64,000 nucleotides of DNA from Antiquaquibacter metalliresistens. GTDB lineage: Bacteria > Actinomycetota > Actinomycetes > Actinomycetales > Microbacteriaceae. Under the pieces are notes generated by a model, which was not told where the DNA came from, ran no database searches, and saw only the letters and a program-made list of their open reading frames with translations. This document shows, piece after piece, positions 34,414-44,040 of this stretch; within the stretch, counting starts at the first letter, position 1, and every line of letters begins with the position of its first letter. The stretch covers positions 62,001 through 126,000 of the forward strand of contig NZ_JARGEM010000003.1 in the NCBI RefSeq assembly GCF_029211225.1, in the 5' to 3' direction. A program made the position numbers and the translations under genes.

Positions 34414-34431
34414 GAGGGGATGACGGGAATC
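34414..34431. repeat. 18-bp direct repeat of the tRNA-Gly 3' end (att-like)
   Basis: GAGGGGATGACGGGAATC is identical to 34553-34570, which covers the last 16 nt of the tRNA-Gly gene plus two flanking bases. It lies just outside the lower-GC HEPN-like pair. Confidence 0.75.
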
Positions 34432-34510
34432 CCCTACTGAGCCGCCGCCAGGTCGCTTCGCGCCCCGGCGGACTGCTCAGCGGGGGCCCATTCGATTCAC
34501 GTGCCGATAA

Positions 34511-34551
34511 CGCGAGAGAGCGACCGCCCTTCGGACGGCCGCTCTCTCGCG
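34511..34551. terminator. strong hairpin downstream of tRNA-Gly
   Basis: 12-bp stem CGCGAGAGAGCG (34511-34522) with CGCTCTCTCGCG (34540-34551) closing over a smaller inner stem. It begins 3 nt after the tRNA 3' end. No T-run. Confidence 0.65.
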
Positions 34552-34554
34552 TGA

Positions 34555-34624
34555 GGGGATGACGGGAATCGAACCCGCGTAATCAGTTTGGAAGACTGAG
34601 GCTCTACCATTGAGCTACATCCCC
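34555..34624 (-). tRNA. tRNA-Gly(TCC)
   Basis: Acceptor GGGGATG pairs with CATCCCC. The D arm is GCTC/GAGC, the anticodon arm TCAGT CTTCCAA ACTGA with anticodon TCC, and the T arm is GCGGG TTCGATT CCCGT. 70 nt, no encoded CCA. Its 3' end is repeated at 34414-34431, as is typical of tRNA genes used as integration sites. Confidence 0.95.
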
Positions 34625-34746
34625 GGGGGCATCCTTCGGATACACCGTCTAGCAGTGTACCGGGCCGATGCCGGAGCCACTAACGGGCGCGGGCGCGGCA
34701 CCACTACGATTCGGTGAGCACAGTCGCGTCCAGTCAGGGGAACCCG

Positions 34747-36639
34747 TTGAACAAGCCCACCTTCGCAGAGCGTTTCCGCTACTGGTTCGACTCCTGGATG
34801 TCGAAGGGCACCGCCGCGCTGATGGCGCTGCTCGGTCTCGCCACCCTCGTGTTCGTGGCGCTGCTCGGCGCGATCACCGTCGTCGTGCTGCTGCTGACGC
34901 GCGAGCGCGACGCGCCGCAGATCAGCGACGCGAACAGCGTGTGGGACATCTTCTGGGGCAGCCTCATGCGCACCCTCGACCCCGGCACCATGGGCGGTGA
35001 CGGGGGATGGTTCTTCCGCATCCTCATGCTCGTCGTCACCATCGGCGGCCTCATCATCGTCGCGAGCCTCATCGGCATCGTCTCCGGCGCGTTCGACGCC
35101 AAGGTGGAGGAGCTGCGCAAGGGCCGCTCCAAGGTGCTCGAGACCGACCACACGCTGATCCTGGGCTGGAGCACCAAGGTGTTCCCGATCATCCACGAGC
35201 TCGTCATCGCCAACGAGTCCCGCGGCAAGGCCGCGATCGTCATCCTCGCCGACAAGGACAAGGTGGAGATGGAGGACGAGATCCGCGCCGAGGTCGGCAA
35301 GACCGGCAAGACGAAGATCATCTGCCGCACCGGCGACCCGATGAACCTCACCGACCTGGAACTCGGCAATCCGCACACGGCGCGCAGCATCATCCTGCTC
35401 GCCCCCGAAGGCAGCCCAGACCCGGACGCCGACGTGATCAAGACCGCGCTCGCCGTCACCAACAACCCGCAGCGCAAGGCCGGCAAGTACCACATCGTGG
35501 GGGAGCTCGACCACGACTCGAGCCTCGAGGCGGCGCGACTGGTGGGCAAGCAGGAGGCGCACTGGGTGGTCGGCAACGACGTGATCGGGCGCATGGCGGT
35601 GCAGAGCTGCAGGCAGTCGGGCCTCAGCGTGGTCTACCAGGAGCTGCTCGACTTCGACGGCGACGAGATCTACTTCACCGAGCAGCCGGGCCTCGTCGGC
35701 AAGAGCTACTTCGAGGCGCAGCTCGCCTTCGCCGACTCCACGGTGATCGGCCTCGTGCAGGGCGGCGGCGTGCACCTCAACCCGCAGGCCGAGACGGTCT
35801 ACGCCGCCGGCGATCAGCTCATCGTGATCGCCGCGGACGACAGCACCATCCGCACCGCTGCACCCGGGACTCCGGATGCCGCAGCCCTCAGCACCGCGCC
35901 CGTGCCGGCACCACACCCCGAGTCGACCCTCGTGCTCGGCTACAACTCGGGCCTGGCCGGCATGCTCGCCGAGCTCGACCAGTACGTGCCGAAGGGATCC
36001 TCCGTCAGCGTGCTCGCCGACGTGGAGCAGCCCGCCTTCCCGACGTTCGCGAACTTCGAGCTGACCTTCCGGCGGGGGGATGCCACGAGCCGGGCCCTGC
36101 TCGACGAGCTCGACGTGGCATCCTTCGACCACATCATCGTGCTCGCCTACCGCGAGACCCTCGACTACCAGCGCGCGGACGGCAAGACCCTCGTCACCCT
36201 GCTGCAGTTGCGCGACATCGAAGACCGCACGGGCCGCGACCTGAACATCGTCAGCGAGATGCTCGACGACCGCAACCGGGAGCTGGCCGAGGTGACCAAT
36301 GCCGACGACTTCATCGTCAGCGACAAGCTCATCAGTCTGCTGCTGAGCCAGATCTCCGAGAACGAGCAGATCACGCAGGTGTTCGACGAGCTGTTCTCCT
36401 CCAAGGGCAGCGAGATCTACCTCAACCCCGCCGAGTTGTACGTGGCGCCCGGGGCATCCGTCGACTTCTACACGGTGCTCGAGGCGGCCCGGCGCCGGGG
36501 CGAGACCGCGATCGGCTACCGCGTGATCGCCGACCAGCGGGATGCCTCGAAGGCCTACGGTGTCGCCGTCAACCCGCAGAAGGCCGCCTCGATCGCGTTC
36601 GCTCCGGGCGACAAGGTGATCGTGCTCGCAGAGGGCTAG
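34747..36639 (+). CDS. CASTOR/POLLUX-related putative ion channel
   Basis: 630 residues from the TTG at 34747, which has AGGGGA 7 nt upstream and gives an N-terminus (LNKPTFAERFRYWFDSWMSK) that fits the family; a GTG at 34714 is the alternative. Two membrane helices (about 25-50 and 85-110) flank a pore-like segment, followed by two RCK/TrkA-N-like Rossmann domains (ETDHTLILGWSTKVFPII and ESTLVLGYNSGLAGMLAEL). Bacterial members are thought to pass K+ or Ca2+; the ligand is unknown. A tRNA-Pro gene follows on the same strand. Confidence 0.88.
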   Translation: MNKPTFAERFRYWFDSWMSKGTAALMALLGLATLVFVALLGAITVVVLLLTRERDAPQISDANSVWDIFWGSLMRTLDPGTMGGDGGWFFRILMLVVTIGGLIIVASLIGIVSGAFDAKVEELRKGRSKVLETDHTLILGWSTKVFPIIHELVIANESRGKAAIVILADKDKVEMEDEIRAEVGKTGKTKIICRTGDPMNLTDLELGNPHTARSIILLAPEGSPDPDADVIKTALAVTNNPQRKAGKYHIVGELDHDSSLEAARLVGKQEAHWVVGNDVIGRMAVQSCRQSGLSVVYQELLDFDGDEIYFTEQPGLVGKSYFEAQLAFADSTVIGLVQGGGVHLNPQAETVYAAGDQLIVIAADDSTIRTAAPGTPDAAALSTAPVPAPHPESTLVLGYNSGLAGMLAELDQYVPKGSSVSVLADVEQPAFPTFANFELTFRRGDATSRALLDELDVASFDHIIVLAYRETLDYQRADGKTLVTLLQLRDIEDRTGRDLNIVSEMLDDRNRELAEVTNADDFIVSDKLISLLLSQISENEQITQVFDELFSSKGSEIYLNPAELYVAPGASVDFYTVLEAARRRGETAIGYRVIADQRDASKAYGVAVNPQKAASIAFAPGDKVIVLAEG

Positions 36640-36668
36640 ACTTACCGAGGCCATTTTTCGGGCCTGAG

Positions 36669-36742
36669 CGGGGCGTAGCTCAGCTTGGTAGAGCGCCCGC
36701 TTTGGGAGCGGGAGGCCGCAGGTTCAAATCCTGTCGCCCCGA
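36669..36742 (+). tRNA. tRNA-Pro(TGG)
   Basis: Acceptor CGGGGCG pairs with CGCCCCG, discriminator A. The D arm is GCTC/GAGC, the anticodon arm CCCGC TTTGGGA GCGGG with anticodon TGG, and the T arm TTCAAAT. 74 nt. It sits in front of tig, as in many actinobacteria. Confidence 0.96.
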
Positions 36743-36782
36743 CGTGCACCATCAGACCAACCGATAGCAGGAGAACTTTTCC

Positions 36783-38201
36783 GTGAAGACCACCGTCGAG
36801 AAGCTCAGCCCCACGCGCGTCAAGCTCACCATCGCCGTGACGCCCGACGAGCTGCAGCCCTCCATCAAGCACGCCTACGAGCACATCGCTTCGCAGGTCA
36901 ACATCCCGGGCTTCCGCAAGGGCAAGGTTCCGCCGCAGCTCATCGACCAGCGCGTCGGCCGCGGCGAGGTGCTGCAGCACGCCGTCAGTGACGGTCTCGA
37001 CAAGTTCTACCGCCAGGCGGTCACGGAGGAGAAGATCCGCGTGCTCGGCCGTCCCGAGGCCGACATCGTGGCGCTGCCCGACGTGAAGGACTTCTCCGGC
37101 GACCTCGAGATCGCCGTCGAGGTCGACGTGCGCCCCGAGTTCACGCTGCCCAAGCTCGACGACCTGAAGCTCACCGTCGACGCCGTCGAGGTGTCGGCGG
37201 ATGACGTGAAGAACGAGCTCGACGAGTTGCGCAGCCGCTTCGGCACCCTCATCACCGTCGACCGCCCGGCCAAGAAGGGCGACTTCGCCCAGCTCGACCT
37301 GGTGGCCAAGATCGGCGACGAAGAGGTGGACACGGCATCCGGCATCTCCTACGAGGTCGGCTCCGGCGAGTTGATCGAGGGCATCGACGAGGCGCTCGAC
37401 GGCCTGAGCGCCGGCGAGCAGACCACCTTCGAGTCGGTGCTGCTCGGTGGCGACCACGAGGGCGAGACCGCCCTCATCTCGGTGTCGCTCATCTCCGTCA
37501 AGGAGCGCGAGCTGCCCGAGGCCGACGACGACTTCGCGCAGGTCGCGAGCCAGTTCGACACCATCAAGGAGCTCAAGGCCGACATCAAGGAGCAGGTCAC
37601 CCGCTCCAAGTCCTTCGGCCAGGGCGCCCAGGCGCGCGACCAGATCGTTGACGAACTGCTCAAGTCGGTCGACATCCCGGTGCCGCCGAAGCTGGTCGAA
37701 GACGAGGTGCACCGTCACCTCGAGAACGAGAACCGCCTCGAGGATGCCGAGCACCGCGCCGAGGTCACCGAGTCGAGCGAGAAGACCTTCCGCACGCAGA
37801 TCCTGCTCGACGCCATCGTCGAGGCCGAGGAGATCAAGGTCTCGCAGAACGAGCTCACCAGCTACCTGGTGCAGGGTGCCGCGCAGTACGGCATGGACCC
37901 GAGCGAGTTCATCCAGATCCTCAGCCAGAACGGGCAGATCCCCGGCATGATCGGCGAGGTCGCGCGCAACAAGGCGCTCGCCTCCGTGCTCTCGAAGGCG
38001 AAGGTCGTGGACTCCAAGGGCAAGGCCGTGGATGTCTCGGCCTTCACGGCATCCGTGCTCGGCGACGGCACCGACGACTCGGGCGAGATCACCGCGGCCG
38101 ACCTCGAGGCGCCCGAGGGCGACGGCCACGAGCACGGCGGCGCGAAGGACTCGCACGGCCGCAAGCCGGGCCACGAGCACTACGGGCACGACCACAAGTA
38201 G
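36783..38201 (+). CDS. tig: trigger factor, ribosome-associated chaperone
   Basis: 472 residues. The ribosome-binding part has [20 protein letters not shown] (the GFRxGKxP signature), followed by the FKBP-like domain ([10 protein letters not shown]...GSGELIEG) and the helical C-terminal arms. The extreme C-terminus after about residue 440 is histidine-rich (HEHGG...[10 protein letters not shown]), an extension not needed for the core fold. It binds nascent chains at the exit tunnel. GTG start with AGGAG. It is followed by the clpP operon, which degrades failures of folding. Confidence 0.96.
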   Translation: MKTTVEKLSPTRVKLTIAVTPDELQPSIKHAYEHIASQVNIPGFRKGKVPPQLIDQRVGRGEVLQHAVSDGLDKFYRQAVTEEKIRVLGRPEADIVALPDVKDFSGDLEIAVEVDVRPEFTLPKLDDLKLTVDAVEVSADDVKNELDELRSRFGTLITVDRPAKKGDFAQLDLVAKIGDEEVDTASGISYEVGSGELIEGIDEALDGLSAGEQTTFESVLLGGDHEGETALISVSLISVKERELPEADDDFAQVASQFDTIKELKADIKEQVTRSKSFGQGAQARDQIVDELLKSVDIPVPPKLVEDEVHRHLENENRLEDAEHRAEVTESSEKTFRTQILLDAIVEAEEIKVSQNELTSYLVQGAAQYGMDPSEFIQILSQNGQIPGMIGEVARNKALASVLSKAKVVDSKGKAVDVSAFTASVLGDGTDDSGEITAADLEAPEGDGHEHGGAKDSHGRKPGHEHYGHDHK

Positions 38202-38211
38202 TACCGCCTCA

Positions 38212-38284
38212 CCATTCGGGAGGATGACACGCCGCCTCGCCGCGCCTGCGGCGGGCGCGAGCGGCGCGTCATCCTCCCGAATGG
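38212..38284. repeat. 73-bp hairpin element, copy B1
   Basis: 24-bp arms 38212-38235 and 38261-38284 with one mismatch (arm CCATTCGGGAGGATGACACG plus four bases). The 25-nt loop has its own CGCCGC/GCGGCG stem. It lies between convergent tig and the membrane-protein gene. Confidence 0.9.
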
Positions 38285-38303
38285 CGTTCGGGGGATGCCC
38301 CGG

Positions 38304-39122
38304 CTATGCCGTCGGCTGGCCCTTTCCCAGCCTGAAGAACCAGTTCGCCAACGCCGTGCGACGGGTGGGCGAGAACAGCACCAGCCCGACCAGCACGATG
38401 TTCGCGATCGTGGCCAGGGCCGCGAGCAGGGTGGGGATCGCGGTGATCGTGGGCGCATCCGTCACCCCGATGAGGCCGACGGCCGCCACGAAGTAGAGCG
38501 GATGCGACCACGGCAGCCCGAGCACGACGAGCGCCCAGGTCTGCGGGCCGCCGATCGCCCCCGCGCCGTCGCTGAGGTCGACGCCGATGAACGGCGAGGC
38601 GATCGCGAACATGAGCGCGGCGACGGCGACCACGAGGTAGGTGAGCGCGGCGGCGCGCGCCCACTGCGGCAGCACGGCCGACTCCAGTCGCGGCACCGCC
38701 CCCGGCCGCAGGTGGCGGGCCAGCGCCGAGACGAACAGCGCGATCGACAGCAGGGCGATCACCGCGCCGAAGGCGAGTGCGGACGCACCGATGACGCCGA
38801 ACGCGAGCAGCACGATCCAGATCACGAGCAGGCCCTCCAGGCTCGCGAGCATGATCGAGATCGGGCGCGTGGCGACGCCGGAGGCGAGGGTCTGCGGATG
38901 ACGCAGCAGCAGCCATCCGTTCAGCGTCATCGATCCCAGCAGCACGAAGCAGTACACCGCCACGACGAGCGCCGCGATGCCGTCGCTGCCACCGCCGAGC
39001 GCCTCGCGCAGCAGCGCCCCAGACACACCCGTGACGGCGGCGATCACCGGCAGCAGCAGCGCCGGCACGACGCTGGCGAGCATCGCGCGGTCGAACAGGG
39101 CAGCGGGCTGGGGCTCGGTCAT
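38304..39122 (-). CDS. polytopic membrane protein of unknown function
   Basis: 272 residues with about seven to eight hydrophobic segments, no known motif. The ATG at 39122 lies 7 nt after TAGGGT, so it is near-leaderless; I prefer it to a longer start that would run through the hairpin. Hairpin elements B1 and B2 flank the gene on both sides. It separates tig from clpP1 and is read on the other strand, an insertion into an otherwise conserved tig-clpP neighbourhood. Function unknown. Confidence 0.75.
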   Translation of the reverse strand: MTEPQPAALFDRAMLASVVPALLLPVIAAVTGVSGALLREALGGGSDGIAALVVAVYCFVLLGSMTLNGWLLLRHPQTLASGVATRPISIMLASLEGLLVIWIVLLAFGVIGASALAFGAVIALLSIALFVSALARHLRPGAVPRLESAVLPQWARAAALTYLVVAVAALMFAIASPFIGVDLSDGAGAIGGPQTWALVVLGLPWSHPLYFVAAVGLIGVTDAPTITAIPTLLAALATIANIVLVGLVLFSPTRRTALANWFFRLGKGQPTA

Positions 39123-39142
39123 GCCCCACACCCTAGTGCTCG

Positions 39143-39216
39143 ACCATTCGGGAGGACGACGCGCCGTCGCGCGGCGCCTTCGGCGCTCCGCGCGGCGTGT
39201 CGTCCTCCCGAATGGT
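39143..39216. repeat. 74-bp hairpin element, copy B2
   Basis: 24-bp arms 39143-39166 and 39193-39216 with one mismatch, inner CGCGGCGCC/GGCGCTCCGCG stem. It shares the ACCATTCGGGAGGA..GACRCGCCG arm with B1. It lies between divergent genes and overlaps the -35 region expected for the gene at 39122. Confidence 0.9.
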
Positions 39217-39318
39217 GGGCGAGCGCGGCTCGGCGCTCTGCCCACGGCGAACAGGCCGATCTGGGCGCCCCGCCTCGGATAGATTCGTCACGAAGCGACA
39301 ACTGAAGGAGCGCACGAC

Positions 39319-39909
39319 ATGGCCGAACCGGCACTGGTCAGCAGTGTTTTCGATCGACTGCTGAAGGACCGCATCATCTGGCTCGGGTCGGAGGTGCGCG
39401 ACGAGAACGCCAACGAGATCGCGGCGAAGCTGCTGCTGCTCGCGGCGGAGGACCCGAAGAAGGACATCTCCCTCTACATCAACTCACCCGGTGGCTCGAT
39501 CACCGCGGGCATGGCGATCTACGACACCATGCAGTTCATCCCGAACGACGTGGTCACCGTGGGCATCGGCATGGCGGCCTCCATGGGCCAGCTGCTGCTG
39601 ACCGCCGGCACCAAGGGCAAGCGGTTCATCACGCCGAACGCGCGAGTGCTGCTGCACCAGCCGCACGGCGGATTCGGCGGCACGAGCTCCGACATCCAGA
39701 CCCAGGCGCAGTTGATCCTCGACATGAAGCGCCGCCTCGCGGAGATCACCGCGGCCCAGACCGGCAAGACCGTCGAGCAGGTTAACGAGGATGGCGACCG
39801 CGACCGCTGGTTCAACGCCCAGGAGGCGCTGGAGTACGGCTTCGTCGACCACATCCGCGAGACCGCCATCGATGTCGCCGAGGTCACCGCCGGCGAGACC
39901 AAGAAGTAA
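39319..39909 (+). CDS. clpP1: Clp protease proteolytic subunit 1
   Basis: 196 residues. The catalytic triad is Ser88 (GMAASMGQ), His113 (LLHQPHGG) and Asp162 (DGDRDRW), with the ClpP serine-histidine spacing of 25. It forms the tetradecameric peptidase with ClpP2, and both subunits are needed in actinobacteria. GAAGGAG precedes the ATG. A -10 TAGATT lies at 39280-39285. ClpX, 3 kb downstream, is its unfoldase. Confidence 0.96.
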   Translation: MAEPALVSSVFDRLLKDRIIWLGSEVRDENANEIAAKLLLLAAEDPKKDISLYINSPGGSITAGMAIYDTMQFIPNDVVTVGIGMAASMGQLLLTAGTKGKRFITPNARVLLHQPHGGFGGTSSDIQTQAQLILDMKRRLAEITAAQTGKTVEQVNEDGDRDRWFNAQEALEYGFVDHIRETAIDVAEVTAGETKK

Positions 39910-39925
39910 GGCAGGAAAGACAACC

Positions 39926-40585
39926 ATGCAGACCCCGACCTTCAGGGCGGCCGGCAACCTCGCCGAGTCCCGCTACATCCTGCCCTCCTTCGAGGAGCGC
40001 ACGGCCTACGGCTACAAGCGCCAGGACCCCTACGCCAAGCTCTTCGAGGACCGCATCATCTTCCTCGGTGTGCAGGTGGATGACGCATCCGCCGACGACG
40101 TCATGGCCCAGCTGCTCGTGCTCGAGTCACAGGATCCCGACCGCGACATCGTCATGTACATCAACTCGCCCGGTGGCTCGTTCACCGCGATGACGGCGAT
40201 CTACGACACGATGCAGTACATCCGTCCGCAGATTCAGACGGTCGTGCTCGGCCAGGCGGCCTCCGCCGCCGCGGTGATCACGGCCGGTGGCACGCAGGGC
40301 AAGCGTCTCGCGCTGCCGAACGCGCGCATCCTGATCCACCAGCCCGCGATCCAGGGGCAGGGCGGCGGTCAGGCCTCGGACATCGAGATCCAGGCCCAGG
40401 AGGTGCTGCGCATGCGCGAGTGGCTCGAGGAGACGCTGGCCTTCCACTCCAACCGCACCAAGGAGCAGGTGAACAAGGACATCGAGCGCGACAAGATCCT
40501 CAGCGCCGCGGAGGCCGTCGAGTACGGACTCATCGACCAGGTGCTGTCGAGCCGCAAGAGCATCCCGGCGCTCACCGCCAAGTAG
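39926..40585 (+). CDS. clpP2: Clp protease proteolytic subunit 2
   Basis: 219 residues from the ATG at 39926 (GGAAAG upstream). Ser113 (GQAASAAA) and His138 (LIHQPA) are the catalytic pair, 25 residues apart as in ClpP1; Asp in the NKDIERDK block completes the triad. The N-terminal ~35-residue extension (FEERTAYGYKRQDPYAKLF) is typical of actinobacterial ClpP2 and contacts the ATPase ring. It overlaps functionally with ClpP1; the genes are 16 bp apart. Confidence 0.96.
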   Translation: MQTPTFRAAGNLAESRYILPSFEERTAYGYKRQDPYAKLFEDRIIFLGVQVDDASADDVMAQLLVLESQDPDRDIVMYINSPGGSFTAMTAIYDTMQYIRPQIQTVVLGQAASAAAVITAGGTQGKRLALPNARILIHQPAIQGQGGGQASDIEIQAQEVLRMREWLEETLAFHSNRTKEQVNKDIERDKILSAAEAVEYGLIDQVLSSRKSIPALTAK

Positions 40586-40599
40586 GCGCACCGCGCAAC

Positions 40600-40646
40600 G
40601 GAAGGGCCGTCCCGACTCGCTTGAAAGCAGTCGGGGCGACCCTTCC
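40600..40646. terminator. hairpin between convergent clpP2 and copC-like gene
   Basis: 18-nt arms GGAAGGGCCGTCCCGACT and AGTCGGGGCGACCCTTCC with one mismatch, 11-nt loop. It serves both convergent transcripts. Confidence 0.75.
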
Positions 40647-40652
40647 GCATGC

Positions 40653-41246
40653 TCACTCCGGGCGACGTCGGCTCAGCACGAGCACCGTGATGAGCCCGGC
40701 GGCGAGCACCGCGAGCACCGCACCGCCGATCCACAGCACGTCGCCGAGGTCTGCGTCCGGCTGCGCGGTCGCCGGATGCCCGGCCGGGTGCTCCCCGTCG
40801 CCGGTCGCCGCGCCCCCGCAGTCCGGGGCCGCCTCCGATCCCGTCGAGATCTCGGCGTCATCCGCCGGCTCCCAACGGAACCCGAACTCGTCGGAGACGG
40901 TGTGCCCGTCCTCGGAGACGATGCGCCACACCAGGGTGTAGTCGCCCGCCTCGCCGAGGGCGGCGGCCGTGGAGAGCGTCGATCCGGAGACCTCGACGCA
41001 GCCGTCGCCGTAGTAGCGGCCGTCGGCATCCACGATCTGGATGGCGAAGCCGCTGCCGTCGCCGAAGGCGTCGAGCAACGGAGCGTTCGTCGTCACCGAG
41101 AAGCGCTCCGGCAGCTCGGTGATCGTCGAATCGGCCTCCGGCGTGGTCGACACGACATAGTTGTGCGCGAACGCGGGGGAGGAGATCCCCAATGCGGACG
41201 CGGCGACCAGCGCGCCGGCGAGGGCTGCTGCGGTGCGACGACGCAT
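40653..41246 (-). CDS. copC: CopC-domain copper-resistance protein
   Basis: 197 residues. A signal peptide ends at AFA and the mature N-terminus starts HNYVVS, the His-led copper site of CopC. The barrel carries LPERFSVTTNAPL and VWRIVSEDGHTVSDEFGF, the DGH block of CopC. A C-terminal transmembrane helix (~170-190) follows an Asp/Pro/His spacer. It binds copper outside the cell. It starts 5 bp after the ycnI-like gene and ends the three-gene operon. Confidence 0.92.
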   Translation of the reverse strand: MRRRTAAALAGALVAASALGISSPAFAHNYVVSTTPEADSTITELPERFSVTTNAPLLDAFGDGSGFAIQIVDADGRYYGDGCVEVSGSTLSTAAALGEAGDYTLVWRIVSEDGHTVSDEFGFRWEPADDAEISTGSEAAPDCGGAATGDGEHPAGHPATAQPDADLGDVLWIGGAVLAVLAAGLITVLVLSRRRPE

Positions 41247-41251
41247 CGCGG

Positions 41252-41935
41252 CTACTTCGTGGCCGACGTGCGACGCGCGGTCACACCGAATGCGATGCCG
41301 ACCGCGCCGAGCACGAGGCCCGCGATGCCGAGCACGCGCGCGAGCACGTCGTCCCCGCCGCCGGATGCCGTCGCCGGCACCGCCTCCGCGTGCTCGTCCT
41401 CATCGGCGGGGGTGGCGGCGTGGTGGTCGTCGCCCGAGACCGCAGCCGTCAGTGTGATCGATGGCACCTCGTCGCCCTCCCAGACGGCCGTCGCGCCGTC
41501 GGGCGCCGTCTGCACAACGCGGAACTCGACCACGTCACCCGCCTCGCCCTCCGGCAGCTTGAGCGAGAGCTCGAAGGTGTCGCGCTGGTGCGCGTCGAGC
41601 GGCTCCGCTTTGGCGGTGTAGATCACCTGGGCGGTGCGCTCGGTCTGGTCCTCGGTCGGCGGCTCGAGCGGTTCGGTGACCGTCGAGATCGTCCAGTTCG
41701 GGTTGACCGTGGGCGTGACGCTCAGGATGCTCGCCGGAATGTCGATCGTCACCGACTGGGTCGGCTGATCCTCGACCCCGTGCGGCACGCTGATTGTGAC
41801 GACGGTGTACGAGCCCGCGGCCGTGGAGGTCGCGGAGGCGCCCACATGCGCGCTCGCGCTGAGCGGCACCGCGAGGGCGAGGAGGGTTCCAGCGGCGAGC
41901 GCGGTGGCGCCCATGCCGATCTTCTTGATGTTCAT
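41252..41935 (-). CDS. ycnI: YcnI-family copper-binding membrane protein (DUF1775)
   Basis: 227 residues from the ATG at 41935. The signal peptide ends SASAHVGASA, and the mature protein begins with His, the copper-coordinating residue of YcnI. TVSIDIP-like strands and WEGDEVPSITLTAAV form the beta sandwich. A His-rich linker (DDHHAATPADEDEHAEA) precedes a C-terminal membrane helix. It probably hands copper between the outside and the membrane with CopC. Middle gene of the operon. Confidence 0.92.
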   Translation of the reverse strand: MNIKKIGMGATALAAGTLLALAVPLSASAHVGASATSTAAGSYTVVTISVPHGVEDQPTQSVTIDIPASILSVTPTVNPNWTISTVTEPLEPPTEDQTERTAQVIYTAKAEPLDAHQRDTFELSLKLPEGEAGDVVEFRVVQTAPDGATAVWEGDEVPSITLTAAVSGDDHHAATPADEDEHAEAVPATASGGGDDVLARVLGIAGLVLGAVGIAFGVTARRTSATK

Positions 41936-42027
41936 GCTGTCCTTACGAATGGGACGCGAAGCGTCCGTTGCTGAATGAGATGGTGGGCGATGGCCCGGTG
42001 ATCCGTGTGCCGCGACCGCGCGAAGCG

Positions 42028-42600
42028 CTAGCGGGCACCATTCAGCGCGGGCGGGCCGCGATAGCGCATCGGCGAGAACAGCACCCCGAGGTCGCGCCAC
42101 GGGGCCGGTGCGGTGACCGCGGGGCGCGGCCGGTGCGGCACGATGGGCAGCGGCGCGACGGTGAGCCGCGCGAGCAGCAGGCGCGCCGTCTCCCGCACAC
42201 CCCAGAACGCGCGCTCGGAATACCTGAGCACCACGAGGGTGACGAGCCCGGCGGCGATGTGCGCGAGCAGCATCTCGGCGTGCTCGGCGGAGGCGGGGGC
42301 CTCCGCGAGCGTCGGGGCGTGCTCGTGCGCGACCGCCGTCGGCGTGCCGAGCGTGCCGAACAGTGCGTGGAACATCGCCTGGCTGACCGCGACGGATGCC
42401 GCGAGCCTCGGTAGCGACAGCGTGCGACCGGTGAGCAGGGTGCACGCGGCGATCGAAAGCACCAGCGAGGCGGTGAGGCCGAACACGCTCGGCGGCACCC
42501 CGCCGGCGAGCGTGTGCGAGAACGCCGCGACGAGCGTCGCGATGAGCGCGACCACGGCGCCGCGGGCTGCGCGCGCCGGCCTCGAGTGCATGGCATCCAT
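42028..42600 (-). CDS. membrane protein of the copper operon
   Basis: 190 residues with about five hydrophobic segments. [10 protein letters not shown] and [22 protein letters not shown] supply several His and Met in or near helices, a pattern for copper handling. I do not know its family. It is first in the operon with ycnI and copC on the same strand (gaps 92 and 5 bp). ATG at 42600 is chosen; ATG at 42591 is an alternative. Confidence 0.7.
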   Translation of the reverse strand: MDAMHSRPARAARGAVVALIATLVAAFSHTLAGGVPPSVFGLTASLVLSIAACTLLTGRTLSLPRLAASVAVSQAMFHALFGTLGTPTAVAHEHAPTLAEAPASAEHAEMLLAHIAAGLVTLVVLRYSERAFWGVRETARLLLARLTVAPLPIVPHRPRPAVTAPAPWRDLGVLFSPMRYRGPPALNGAR

Positions 42601-42712
42601 TCTCACCCAGTTTCGGGATGCCGCGGCGCGCCGCAATTCGTGTGGACTCACTGCGTCGCTGGCCGGTCCTCTCGGGTTAGGCTCGTTCTACCGCACACCG
42701 GGGAGGAATCGC

Positions 42713-43990
<1,278 letters not shown>

Positions 43991-44040
43991 CCCGAAACCC
44001 CCCGCCCGTCAGGGCGCCTGTCCGCTCAAGGAGGAGTGGC

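Noticed and set aside
34432-34552. Integrase fragment between the two copies of the tRNA-Gly 3' end
   Set aside because: Only 121 bp, no coding frame; it holds two hairpins and nothing else.
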